Of a stretch of DNA of 64,000 nt, positions 33,749-42,079 are shown one piece after another; positions within the stretch are counted from its first letter, which is position 1; every line of letters begins with the position of its first letter. The notes under the pieces are model-generated. The model had not been told where the DNA came from. It did not search any database and saw nothing but the letters and a program-made list of their open reading frames with translations. The stretch comes from Candidatus Sulfopaludibacter sp. SbA3 (GTDB taxonomy: Bacteria > Acidobacteriota > Terriglobia > Bryobacterales > Bryobacteraceae). The DNA is taken from assembly GCA_945890485.1 (NCBI GenBank), contig CAMDCN010000014.1, positions 107,870-171,869 on the forward strand. Direction: 5' to 3'. Position numbers and translations under genes: made by a program.

Positions 33749-34232
33749 AGTCCCCTTTGCTAACCAACCCAATATGCACGGCGGCAATGCGCCCTTCGCG
33801 ATCAATCAGAAACGTGCTCGGCAGCGAGTCGACTCCACCGTACTTCACGGCGGTCTGTTCATCGCCGATGACCATCCGGTAGTTGATGCCGGTCTTGGCC
33901 ATATGTGGCTTCACGACGGCCCAGCCATCGTCGTCCATCGAGACGCCAACCACGGCAAAGCCGCGGTCCCGGTAGGTTTTTTCAAAGTCAATGAACCACG
34001 GAATCTCAATCTTGCATGGTCCGCACCAGGTGGCCCAGAAGTTGAGCAGCACCACTTTCCCTTTGTAGTCGGCGAGATTCAGCGGCTTTCCGTCGGCGTC
34101 TTTCAGCGTGACGGGTGGAGCAGTCTTGCGGGTGCTGACAGGCTTCACGGCCGCACGCACCGTCTCCGGGCCGTTGCCGCAACCGGTCAGGAAGGCCACA
34201 AGGGCGGCACTGAGGAAAATAGACCGATACAA
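33708..34232 (-). CDS. TlpA/ResA-type thioredoxin lipoprotein
   Basis: 174 residues from a TTG at 34232, chosen because AGGAG lies 7 nt upstream and a lipoprotein signal follows at once (lipobox LTGC, Cys18). The thioredoxin fold has the active site WCGPC (Cys70, Cys73) in FWATWCGPCKIEIP and the cis-Pro loop SLPSTFLID. It is a membrane-anchored periplasmic thiol reductase, for example for cytochrome c maturation or redox repair. It overlaps the DsbD-alpha-like gene downstream, suggesting a redox pair. Confidence 0.88.
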   Translation of the reverse strand: MYRSIFLSAALVAFLTGCGNGPETVRAAVKPVSTRKTAPPVTLKDADGKPLNLADYKGKVVLLNFWATWCGPCKIEIPWFIDFEKTYRDRGFAVVGVSMDDDGWAVVKPHMAKTGINYRMVIGDEQTAVKYGGVDSLPSTFLIDREGRIAAVHIGLVSKGDYVKDIEQLLGAAK

Positions 34233-34252
34233 AAGAGAACTCCTAGCTTCAA

Positions 34253-34714
34253 TTATATAGATAACGGCCGGCCCTCTAGAGTTGCAACGAACCACGCCTG
34301 GCGCCGGGACAAGAACCGTGGCGCGAGGGTATTCTGCGCCGGGTTCGCGAAAATCGCGGCAGCGGAATCGCAGAACGCCTCGCAAACATATTCGCGCCAG
34401 CGCCGCGTCCGGTTACGGCGGTCCGCATCCGAAAGCGCATCTTTTCGCCACTCCGCGGACCAGCCAGCCTCGCCCCGGGAGCGCTCCGCCGCCAACAGAG
34501 CCTCCCACGAGTGACGGGCCGAATTCCCCAGCCGCCACCAGACGAAATGAAACAACTCGTGGACGGTCACCCGCTGCAGTTCTCTTCCCCGCAGCCGCTG
34601 CTCCAGGATCACGCGACGTTCCCGGAGAAAGGCCGCGGCGTCCATCTTGACGCCGCGCACACGCAGCTCGGCCGCAAAGGTGAAGTCGATTGGCGCCCCC
34701 TGCAACGGGGGCAA
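34253..34714 (-). CDS. HEXXH-containing protein, putative zinc metallopeptidase
   Basis: 153 residues if the TTG at 34714 is used; a TTG at 34702 or the ATG at 34645 are alternatives. The zincin motif is His52-Glu53-x-x-His56 in RVTVHELFHFVWW. A plausible third ligand, Glu112, lies in a helix YVCEAFCDSAA. Two cysteines flank it. There is no signal peptide. I do not recognise the family. It is tucked between the sialate esterase stop (4 bp away) and the TlpA gene (20 bp). Confidence 0.6.
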   Translation of the reverse strand: MPPLQGAPIDFTFAAELRVRGVKMDAAAFLRERRVILEQRLRGRELQRVTVHELFHFVWWRLGNSARHSWEALLAAERSRGEAGWSAEWRKDALSDADRRNRTRRWREYVCEAFCDSAAAIFANPAQNTLAPRFLSRRQAWFVATLEGRPLSI

Positions 34715-34718
34715 CCGG

Positions 34719-36179
34719 CTACTCAATAACCAAGGGGCCGAAGACCGGGGTTCCCATATCGAGTTCGTCATTCAGATTCACGTACGGATCGCGGCCCAAA
34801 CCGTAACGCACAGTGGCCCCGGCGGGCAGCGCCGCCGGGCCGATGTGCAACAGCACCGCATTGCCGTCCATCGGATCAATCTGCTGATGGAAGACGACCG
34901 GAAGCGGCTTGCCCTCCGCGTCACAGATTACAAAGCCGCTGAGGCGTCCGGAGGTCACCAGCTTCCCGTTCACCTCGGCGAACAGGATGCGGACGACATT
35001 GCCGTCCCGTTTGGCGCCGGCCGGGCGCGGTCCGCGCTTATAAGGTTGAAATTTAGCGATATCGGGATAGATATCATGGGTCACCATATCGGCCATCCGC
35101 CGGGCGAGCCGCTTCAGATCCGGCGTGCTGACGTGGATGCCGTCGTCGAGCGAAAGATCAGCCGCCGGCACCATACCAATGTGCGGGATCCGGCTTTCGA
35201 GCTTCCGTTCCGCTTCCTGCACCATGTTCCACTCGGCGCCATTCGTATAGTTCACATGGCGGCCAATCTGTACGTAATAGAACGGGAGCTCCGGCTGAGC
35301 GAAGTCCTGCCGGAAGGCTGCAATCAGCTTCTCCATCTTGGCGCTGTACTCCGGAGCGGCCTTGGGATTGGCGTCGGATTCGCCCTGATACCAAAGGATT
35401 CCCTTCACGCGGCCGCCAACGGCAATGACGCGGCGCAAGGTGGCGCCATAAAGCGAGTCGCCTTGCTTATCCTTCAACTCGGGACTCCATTGGTCCATGC
35501 TCGTCCCGCCATGGGCGCACGGTACCAGTCCAATCGGGATGCCGGTGCGCAGCAGGATCTGCTTGGCAAAGGGTAAGCCCATGCCTGCTCCCTTCTTGCG
35601 GTTTGTGACGTACTCTTCAAGCGCCTGGCCCGTCAGTTTCTCGGGTTGGCCTTCCTTGTTCTTGCGCCAATGCACACGGTCGGTTGCATCGACGAGCCGA
35701 TGCAACGGCTCCACGGCTTGCACCCATTTGTCAGTCTGATCGAAACTCCGGACGCGGTCTTCCGGCCCTTCGACGGCCACCAGATTTCCGACGCCCTCCA
35801 TGTTCGACTGTCCGGCCAGAACCCACAAGTCGCCCACGTACAAGTCTTTGATCACCTCGGGCGTCCCCGCTACGATCCGGACTTCGAGCGAGTACGGTCC
35901 GCCCTGCGGCACACCTTTCAGCTCGCCTTCCCATTTGTTCGCTTTGACGCGTTCGAGCGGCTTCCAGTCGAAGCCGGCAATGGGTCCGCTTTCATTGATA
36001 ATGCGGGCTTCGACGATTTTATTCGCCGCGCGAAGAGCAGTACCGGCGAGTTTGATGGCCGCGCGGCCATCGGCGTCCCGCTGCAACACTTGCCCCGGGG
36101 ACGGGCCGAGAGAAATTTTGAGATCCTGCGCAAACAGGGCTGTAACGAGTAAAAAAAGGCAGCTAAGCCGAGCGATCAT
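34719..36179 (-). CDS. sialate O-acetylesterase family (SGNH) protein, secreted
   Basis: 486 residues from the ATG at 36179, which gives a signal peptide (MIARLSCLFLLVTALFAQ). After a beta-rich N-terminal region the SGNH esterase domain begins with YVGDLWVLAGQSNMEGVG, where the Ser of GQSN is the nucleophile. The closing Asp/His are in DDGIHVSTPDL. VKGILWYQGESDA is the usual block III. It removes acetyl esters from sialic acid or plant glycans. TAAACT lies 7 nt before the ATG. It leads the minus-strand run down to the NHL gene. Confidence 0.85.
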   Translation of the reverse strand: MIARLSCLFLLVTALFAQDLKISLGPSPGQVLQRDADGRAAIKLAGTALRAANKIVEARIINESGPIAGFDWKPLERVKANKWEGELKGVPQGGPYSLEVRIVAGTPEVIKDLYVGDLWVLAGQSNMEGVGNLVAVEGPEDRVRSFDQTDKWVQAVEPLHRLVDATDRVHWRKNKEGQPEKLTGQALEEYVTNRKKGAGMGLPFAKQILLRTGIPIGLVPCAHGGTSMDQWSPELKDKQGDSLYGATLRRVIAVGGRVKGILWYQGESDANPKAAPEYSAKMEKLIAAFRQDFAQPELPFYYVQIGRHVNYTNGAEWNMVQEAERKLESRIPHIGMVPAADLSLDDGIHVSTPDLKRLARRMADMVTHDIYPDIAKFQPYKRGPRPAGAKRDGNVVRILFAEVNGKLVTSGRLSGFVICDAEGKPLPVVFHQQIDPMDGNAVLLHIGPAALPAGATVRYGLGRDPYVNLNDELDMGTPVFGPLVIE

Positions 36180-36186
36180 GTTCCCG

Positions 36187-36192
36187 AGTTTA
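36187..36192 (-). promoter_or_regulatory. -10-like box for the sialate esterase gene (leaderless type)
   Basis: Minus-strand TAAACT ends 7 nt before the ATG at 36179. The 49-bp region is shared with the divergent TIM-barrel gene. Confidence 0.35.
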
Positions 36193-36228
36193 TCACCAGG
36201 AACCAACGTGTTAGATTTGAACTCACTT

Positions 36229-37305
36229 ATGACTCGCCGACAACTTTTAGGCCTGTTGGGCGGTACGGCAGCCGCCTCAGCAGCGATCACCGGAATGATC
36301 CCGATGGGTATCAACACCTACTGCCTGCGGTCGCTCCGTTGGTCCGACGCCCAACTGCTCGACTACTGCGCCAAGTTGCGGCTTGACGCCATATTTCTGC
36401 AGGACTCAAGTGATACGGGCCGATACGATCCAGCCCACTGGAAGTGGGTCCGCCAGCGCGCAACGGAACTAAGGCTCCATCTCGAAACCGGCGGCGGTGT
36501 GATCCTTCCACGGACACTGGCCGGTATACCGGACGAAATCAAGAAGCTGCGCCGCGAAATCCAGCGGGCCAGCGCGATGGGTTCACGCATCGTGCGGTCG
36601 TTGTTAGCCAGTGACCGGGCGCATCTGCCACCTGGCACCATCGAACAACATACGGAAACCGCGCTGACCATTTTCCGGGCCGTCCGCTCGGAGTTGAAAG
36701 ACGCCGGGATAAAGATCGGCCTGGAATTCCATAAGGACCTGCAGGGCTGGGAGATGAAGCGCCTGATCGAGGCGGCGGGGACCGATACCGTCGGTTCGTA
36801 TCTCGATACCGGCAACCCTGTATTTGTGATGGAAGATCCGCTGCATTCGGTGGAGGTGCTCGCGCCCTATGCCGTAACCGTTCATCTCCGCGACTCCGTG
36901 GTCTATGAACATCCGCGCGGCATCGCGGTGCAATGGGTGCCGCTGGGCGAAGGCAATGTGGATTTCCCCAAGATCATCGCGAAGGTCCGGGAGCTATCAA
37001 CCGGCGTCCATATCTTCGTGAAACCCATCACCGGGCGGCCGCCGGAGGTATTGCCGATCTACGACCCAGCCTATTGGGAGCGGTTCCCGGAGGCCAAGGC
37101 CAAAGATTTTGTCCGGTTCCTGGCCTTGGCAAAACGGGGTGGGCCGTACGAAGGGCACGTCGTCACCGAGGACTTATACGGCCAGCCCGTGGCGCCGCAG
37201 TTTTTGACCGCAGTGCAGTACCAACAACGCGACCATGTGGAGCGGGGCGTCGCCTATGCTCGCCAGACGCTCGGGCTTGGCATCCGTCACAGAGAGTCGA
37301 GGTAG
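36229..37305 (+). CDS. xylose-isomerase-like TIM barrel protein with Tat-like leader
   Basis: 358 residues from the ATG at 36229. The twin-arginine leader TRRQLLGLLGGTAAAS is followed by an AP-endonuclease-2/xylose isomerase-like barrel. Candidate metal ligands are Glu in KIGLEFHKD, Asp in SYLDTGNP, His in VTVHLRDS and Glu in LGEGNVDFPK. Members are sugar epimerases or isomerases; the partner is unknown. It overlaps the convergent clan CD-like gene by 19 bp. Confidence 0.75.
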   Translation: MTRRQLLGLLGGTAAASAAITGMIPMGINTYCLRSLRWSDAQLLDYCAKLRLDAIFLQDSSDTGRYDPAHWKWVRQRATELRLHLETGGGVILPRTLAGIPDEIKKLRREIQRASAMGSRIVRSLLASDRAHLPPGTIEQHTETALTIFRAVRSELKDAGIKIGLEFHKDLQGWEMKRLIEAAGTDTVGSYLDTGNPVFVMEDPLHSVEVLAPYAVTVHLRDSVVYEHPRGIAVQWVPLGEGNVDFPKIIAKVRELSTGVHIFVKPITGRPPEVLPIYDPAYWERFPEAKAKDFVRFLALAKRGGPYEGHVVTEDLYGQPVAPQFLTAVQYQQRDHVERGVAYARQTLGLGIRHRESR

Positions 37306-38861
37306 GCGTAGTACCGGGCCAGAAAGTTCGCGGCGGCATTCGACGGCGGCGGGATGTAGTCGCGAAAGTGTTCGTTGTCGCCGATCGACTGCCGCAGGTC
37401 GCGCCAGAGTACCGTCCAATCCAAGCGGCCGGCATGACGCAGGAGATGTGCATTCATGGTCCGCAGAAACGGATCGTTGACGTCCTTGGTGCCGATGCCG
37501 CGGGTCGCTACGATTTGCGCGCGGGGTGCGGCGGCGACAACATCGGCCAGGGCTTGCGTGCCATGGCAACTCCCCAGAAAAACCAGTTGGGCCGAGCGGG
37601 GGATGAGCGGGATCGTTTTAGCGACGTGATAGTCGTGGCCACGGTGGACGACGATTTCGGGGTCGCGCGGGAGCAGCGATTCGAGGTGGCGCTGGCGGCC
37701 CTCGGTCTCCATCGTTTCCTCGGGAAATTTGACGATATCGATGGGCACGTTCGCCAGGATCAGAATTTGTTTGGCGGTGATGCGAATCACGCCCTTGTCC
37801 TCCTTCCATTGCCAAGCGGCATCTCCCGCGTAGGCGGCACGGAAGTTGATGAACGACTCGACGCCATCATCATCGTTAGGGAATACGAAGCGCTCCACGA
37901 TATCGGCCCCTAGCGCCAGAGGGCCAACGGAGGAGTTGCTCAGCAGGAGGCGCGCGAAGGGAGAGTCTCCCAGCGGCGGACGATAGGAGGTGGCGCCGAG
38001 AATGATGGCGGCGTCGAGAGCGTCGGGCAAAGAGGCCACGCCGTGGAGGGCGCGGTCGAGAAGCAGCTTTTGATCGAAGGGGGCGAAGCGGTTCAGTTCG
38101 GCCGCCAACGCGAGTACCCGGCGGAGTAGCGGCGCCGGCAGGCCGGAGGGGTCGGCCTTGGCGAGCAGTGCCGGCACTACGGCGAGCTCATCCTCGCTGG
38201 CGGCGAGGGAGACCAGCGTTAGCCGCTGGGGGCCATCAAGATCGGTAAGCGGGCCCAAGCCGGACTGGTGCAACAGGCGAAAGAATTCCGCCGCCTCGGG
38301 AGCCAGGGCCCGGCGCCAGTAGGCCGAAGGATCGGCGCGATAGGCGTCGAGCAGCGCGAGGATGCGCGGTTCGCGAAAGGGCACCTTTTTGAGGGCAAAG
38401 GGGGCGGTGACAGGATCCCGATGTTCGACGAGTTCGGCCAGCGCAGGCAGGCGGGTGGCCAAGGTGGCGGCCTCGGCGGGCGCCTCCGCGATGGCAGCCC
38501 GAAGCACTTCGCGTCCGTAGGGGAACTGGAGGCAGTTGGCTGCCTCGCGGAGCGCGGCTTCCGGCTGGCGCCGGGCAGCAGACTCGAGGAGCGGTCGGCC
38601 TTGAGCGGGCGGAAGCGCGTAGGCCTGTTCCAACGCCAGCGTGAAGGGCAGGTCGGCGAGCCACTCGCGATTCAGGATCGGCCCGATGCGCCGGTGCGCC
38701 GCGCGCGGGTCCTTCGAGGCAAGCGTGAAGAACGCCTCGCGCTGCACGCGCTCCCGCCATGGACCGGCGTTCAATTCCGGTGCGCGATCAAAGGCGGCGT
38801 CGGGCTGTACGACGGCGAGGCGGAGCAACGTATCGAGGAGAGCGGCGGCGAGTAAATACAT
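37287..38861 (-). CDS. putative clan CD (caspase-like) cysteine peptidase with helical-repeat N-terminus
   Basis: 524 residues. A hydrophobic N-terminal segment (MYLLAAALLDTLL) may be a signal. Residues about 30-300 are Ala/Leu-rich helices of HEAT/TPR character. In the C-terminal part two blocks match the clan CD pattern: EIVVHRGHDYH (His406/His409 after a hydrophobic strand) and QLVFLGSCHG (Cys432 after a hydrophobic strand), followed by VNDPFLRTMNAHL. This His-Cys order and spacing are those of caspases, gingipains and CHAT proteins. The closest named family is uncertain. CGGAG precedes the ATG. No obvious substrate or partner gene adjoins it. Confidence 0.6.
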   Translation of the reverse strand: MYLLAAALLDTLLRLAVVQPDAAFDRAPELNAGPWRERVQREAFFTLASKDPRAAHRRIGPILNREWLADLPFTLALEQAYALPPAQGRPLLESAARRQPEAALREAANCLQFPYGREVLRAAIAEAPAEAATLATRLPALAELVEHRDPVTAPFALKKVPFREPRILALLDAYRADPSAYWRRALAPEAAEFFRLLHQSGLGPLTDLDGPQRLTLVSLAASEDELAVVPALLAKADPSGLPAPLLRRVLALAAELNRFAPFDQKLLLDRALHGVASLPDALDAAIILGATSYRPPLGDSPFARLLLSNSSVGPLALGADIVERFVFPNDDDGVESFINFRAAYAGDAAWQWKEDKGVIRITAKQILILANVPIDIVKFPEETMETEGRQRHLESLLPRDPEIVVHRGHDYHVAKTIPLIPRSAQLVFLGSCHGTQALADVVAAAPRAQIVATRGIGTKDVNDPFLRTMNAHLLRHAGRLDWTVLWRDLRQSIGDNEHFRDYIPPPSNAAANFLARYYAYLDSL

Positions 38862-38892
38862 GGCCTACTCCGAGTGTAGTATTCTGCGACGC

Positions 38893-39771
38893 ATGATCGA
38901 TCCGAAGCGTATTGCGAAGTTTAAGCTCAAGCCCGGAAAAAAGGTGAGGCTGAAAGATCACGATACGGCTTGGCGGCCGGAGGGGGACGAGGCCGAGGCG
39001 GTGACCGAAGAAAGCATGGCCAAGAACCTGGAACTGCTCAACGAGGCGCAGGGCAAATTGTACGCCGGCGACCAGTGGAGCATTTTGGTGGTGCTGCAGG
39101 CGATGGATGCGGCGGGCAAGGATGGACTGGTGAAGCACGTCATGAGCGGGCTGAATCCGCAGGGCTGCCACGTCCATGCCTTTAAGGCTCCTTCGGCCGA
39201 AGAGATAGACCACTCGTTCCTCTGGCGCTGTATGCGGGTCGCGCCGGCGCGCGGGACGATCACCATTTTCAACCGGTCGCACTACGAAGAGGTTCTGGTC
39301 GTGAAGGTTCACGAGGAGTTTCTCAGCAAGCAGAAACTGCCCTCGAAACTCATCCACAAGAACATCTGGAAGGAGCGGTATGAAGACATTAACAACTTCG
39401 AACTGCACCTGGCCCGGAACGGCACTCGGATCATCAAAATTTTCTTGAATGTTTCAAAGGAGGAGCAGAAGCAGCGGTTCCTAGAACGCCTCGATAAACC
39501 CGCCAAGAACTGGAAGTTCTCGCTGGGCGACCTGGCGGAGCGGAAGTTCTGGGACGACTATATGGCGGCCTACGAAGAGATGCTGACGGCGACCAGCACC
39601 AAGCATGCCCCGTGGTACGTGATCCCAGCCGATCACAAGTTCGTGGCCCGCGCCGCGGTGGCGGAGATTCTGACGAACACGATTCTCGATCTGGCCGTCG
39701 ACTATCCCAAAGTGAGCAAGGAAGCCAAACTGACCTTCGCCGATGCGCGGGAGAAGCTAGTCAGCGAGTGA
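38893..39771 (+). CDS. ppk2: polyphosphate kinase 2 family protein
   Basis: 292 residues from the ATG at 38893. Walker A is MDAAGKDG, the Walker B-like region is FNRSHYEEVLVVKV, and the lid is rich in basic residues (SKEEQKQRFLERL). The length and sequence fit single-domain PPK2 enzymes that use polyphosphate to phosphorylate nucleotides, regenerating ADP, ATP or GTP. The direction is not predictable. It converges on ackA with a 15-bp overlap, placing two phosphoryl-transfer energy genes together. Confidence 0.9.
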   Translation: MIDPKRIAKFKLKPGKKVRLKDHDTAWRPEGDEAEAVTEESMAKNLELLNEAQGKLYAGDQWSILVVLQAMDAAGKDGLVKHVMSGLNPQGCHVHAFKAPSAEEIDHSFLWRCMRVAPARGTITIFNRSHYEEVLVVKVHEEFLSKQKLPSKLIHKNIWKERYEDINNFELHLARNGTRIIKIFLNVSKEEQKQRFLERLDKPAKNWKFSLGDLAERKFWDDYMAAYEEMLTATSTKHAPWYVIPADHKFVARAAVAEILTNTILDLAVDYPKVSKEAKLTFADAREKLVSE

Positions 39772-40914
39772 GGCGAGACACTGCTCGGTGTCCTGTGCGA
39801 TGAGCAACTCCTCGTTCGCCGGGATGACGTGAACGGGAACTCGCCCCCGGTGGATGGGGCCTTCCGTTCCAATGGTGGCTTCGTTTCGTAATTTATCGAT
39901 TTCGATGCCAAAGGCCTCAAGACCCGCGCAGGCTTCGGCCCGAATCGGCGCGGCGTTTTCGCCGATGCCGCCCGTGAACACCAATGCATCGGCTCCGTTC
40001 AGCACGGCCCAGTAGGCGCCAATATACTTGCGGATGCGATAGGTGAAAACTTCAATCGCCAGGGCGGCGCGGCCTGAGTCGTTGGCACGGGCATCGAGCA
40101 GCATGCGCATGTCCTGCGATAGGCCCGACAAGCCCAGCAGACCGCTCTGCTTGTTCAAGATGTTCTCGACGCTTTGCGTGGTGGCATCCTCCTGCGAGAG
40201 GAGAGCGAGGACGGCGCTCGGATCCAGATCGCCCGAACGGGTGCCCATCAAGAGACCTTCGAGAGGGGTGAATCCCATGGAGGTATCGACGGAGACGCCG
40301 TTAGCAACGGCGCAGACGGAGGCGCCGTTACCCAGATGGCAGGTGATGACTTTGGCCGCGCCGCAACGCTTCGAGACATAGCGGTGGGAAAGGCCGTGGA
40401 AACCATAGCGGCGAATCTTGTCGCGGGTGTAATAGGCGTAAGGCAATCCGTAGAGAAAAGCCTTGGGCGGGAGGGTGTGATGGAACGCGGTGTCGAAGAC
40501 GGCGACATTTCTGGCATGCGGCATGATGCGGCTGGCCGCATAGAAACCACGAAGATTGTGGGGATTGTGCAGCGGCGCGAGGCCGATGAGATCTTCAATC
40601 TCGTGGACGACTTCGGGCGTCATGAGCGCGGCTTCCGTGAACCGCTCTCCGCCGTGAACGACTCGGTGACCGACAGCTTGAATGTCGCAGAGATCGCCGC
40701 AATGGGCGGCGAGCGCTGCATCGAGGCCCTGCTCAAAGTCTTTTACGGGGAGAGTACTGCGGGTACGCTTACCCTCACCGTCAAAGGCCGTTAGAATTGC
40801 GTCTGGCTTTCCGACGCGCTCGATCGTGACTTTCGAAAGCACCGCCGCCGAGTCGGTTTCGATAATTTGGCTCTTGATTGAGGAACTTCCGCAGTTGAGG
40901 ACGAGGACGTTCAT
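39757..40914 (-). CDS. ackA: acetate kinase
   Basis: 385 residues. Signature 1 is [14 protein letters not shown] and signature 2 is [20 protein letters not shown]. The ASKHA fold motifs NGASVCAV and [14 protein letters not shown] are present. It interconverts acetate plus ATP and acetyl phosphate plus ADP. No pta is adjacent. The start overlaps the rluE stop by 4 bp (ATGA), so the two are cotranscribed. Confidence 0.96.
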   Translation of the reverse strand: MNVLVLNCGSSSIKSQIIETDSAAVLSKVTIERVGKPDAILTAFDGEGKRTRSTLPVKDFEQGLDAALAAHCGDLCDIQAVGHRVVHGGERFTEAALMTPEVVHEIEDLIGLAPLHNPHNLRGFYAASRIMPHARNVAVFDTAFHHTLPPKAFLYGLPYAYYTRDKIRRYGFHGLSHRYVSKRCGAAKVITCHLGNGASVCAVANGVSVDTSMGFTPLEGLLMGTRSGDLDPSAVLALLSQEDATTQSVENILNKQSGLLGLSGLSQDMRMLLDARANDSGRAALAIEVFTYRIRKYIGAYWAVLNGADALVFTGGIGENAAPIRAEACAGLEAFGIEIDKLRNEATIGTEGPIHRGRVPVHVIPANEELLIAQDTEQCLASLAD

Positions 40915-41495
40915 CGTTTTCTCTTGAACCCTTCGCGCAGTTGAACGGTTTCCGAAGCGGTGAGGTGGCGGAACTTGCCGGCGGCGAGGCCGTCGAGAGT
41001 CAGATCTCCGATGCCGACACGGAGCAATCGCAGGGTGGGGAATCCGACGGCGGCAGTCATGCGACGCACCTGGCGGTTCTTGCCCTCGGTCATCGTGAGC
41101 TGCACCCAGGAGGTGGGGATGTTCACGCGGAATCGAATGGGCGGGATCCGCGGCGGATATACCGGGTCGACGCGCTTGGCTTTCAGGGGACGAGAGATGT
41201 AGTCGGCGACCGCCACGCCTTTCCGGAGCCGCTCGATGGCTTCATCGGTAATTTCGCCTTCTACCTGAACGTGATAGGTCCGAGGGTGGTTGTACTCAGG
41301 GTCGAGCATCCGATGCTTCACCCAGTTGTCGTCGGTAAGGAAGAGCAGTCCTTCACTATCGAGATCGAGACGGCCGACGGGATAGATCTCGGGAATGTCG
41401 ATGTAGCCGGCGAGGGTGGGCCGGGGTTCCGGGGATCCATCGGTGAACTGGGGCAGAACGCCGTAGGGTTTGTGGAAGAGCAGGTACTGGTACAT
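40911..41495 (-). CDS. rluE: 23S rRNA pseudouridine synthase, RluE-like
   Basis: 194 residues. It lacks an S4 domain, as RluE does. It starts directly with [11 protein letters not shown]. Catalytic Asp44 is in [17 protein letters not shown], and the RsuA-type motif [10 protein letters not shown] is followed by [14 protein letters not shown]. coli RluE modifies U2457 of 23S rRNA. It is coupled to ackA. The terminator of the upstream LysM gene lies 31 bp before its start, so it must have its own promoter. Confidence 0.9.
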   Translation of the reverse strand: MYQYLLFHKPYGVLPQFTDGSPEPRPTLAGYIDIPEIYPVGRLDLDSEGLLFLTDDNWVKHRMLDPEYNHPRTYHVQVEGEITDEAIERLRKGVAVADYISRPLKAKRVDPVYPPRIPPIRFRVNIPTSWVQLTMTEGKNRQVRRMTAAVGFPTLRLLRVGIGDLTLDGLAAGKFRHLTASETVQLREGFKRKR

Positions 41496-41525
41496 GATCT
41501 AGCGCAAACGTCCGGGACAGGAAAA

Positions 41526-41550
41526 GGGGAGCACGGTGGCCATGCTCCCC
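41526..41550 (-). terminator. intrinsic terminator of the LysM-protein gene
   Basis: An 8-bp perfect stem (GGGGAGCA with TGCTCCCC) and a 9-nt loop, followed on the minus strand by TTTTC. It sits 10 bp after the stop codon at 41561. Confidence 0.8.
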
Positions 41551-41560
41551 ATGCTAGCGC

Positions 41561-41959
41561 TTACAGGTTGGGGATGATGAGCACGTCGCCCGGATGAATG
41601 ACGCTCTTGTCGTCCTTCAGCTTGCCGGGGTTCGCCTTGATGATCTCGGGATACTTGGTGCCGTTGCCGAGTTGGCTGGCAGCGATCTTCCAGAGCGAAT
41701 CACCAGCGACGACCGTGTACTTCTTCAGCACGGGAGGCAGGCTGGAATCGACAGTGATCTCCGCGGCGAGGTCGGCGAAGGCCGGGTCGATTGCCTTGAT
41801 TTTGTTCCACATGTCGTTGACCTGATCGGTGGAAGGCGCGTTGGCCTTGAGAACAAGCTTGTCGTTCTCCACATGCAGGTTGTTCAGCTTGATGTGCAAC
41901 TCGGGGATCAGGTCGAGCGCCGGTTTGTACTTGGCTTTCAATTGTTCAAGACGGTCCAT
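41561..41959 (-). CDS. small LysM-domain protein (Kbp/YgaU-like layout)
   Basis: 132 residues from the ATG at 41959, preceded by AGGAG at 8 nt. There is no signal peptide. The N-terminal alpha/beta region (about 5-75, with HVENDKLVLKANAPSTDQV) resembles a BON-type domain. A C-terminal LysM follows (about 83-131, KYTVVAGDSLWKIAASQ and IHPGDVLIIPNL). BON-LysM proteins of this size include the potassium-binding protein Kbp. It may bind cell wall or ions. It has its own terminator and divides divergently from the DUF937 gene. Confidence 0.82.
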   Translation of the reverse strand: MDRLEQLKAKYKPALDLIPELHIKLNNLHVENDKLVLKANAPSTDQVNDMWNKIKAIDPAFADLAAEITVDSSLPPVLKKYTVVAGDSLWKIAASQLGNGTKYPEIIKANPGKLKDDKSVIHPGDVLIIPNL

Positions 41960-42066
41960 GATGATTACTCCTAAGACCATAGAGTGCCTGGAAGAGGGGA
42001 GAGTTTCAAGCGAGGAGCGAAGAAATAAATTCGAAGATTTTGGTAGAAAACGGATCGCTGAGAGTG

Positions 42067-42072
42067 TAGGGT
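42067..42072 (+). promoter_or_regulatory. -10-like box for the DUF937 gene (leaderless type)
   Basis: TAGGGT ends 7 nt before the ATG at 42080. Confidence 0.3.
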
Positions 42073-42079
42073 ATGGGTG

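Noticed and set aside
37100..37300. A frameshift or fusion between the TIM-barrel and clan CD-like genes
   Set aside because: The 19-bp overlap is a normal convergent tail overlap; both proteins have plausible C-termini.
33000..38000. oriC at the skew switch
   Set aside because: No dnaA, dnaN or cluster of TTATNCACA boxes is visible. The skew change is reported only as a compositional signal.
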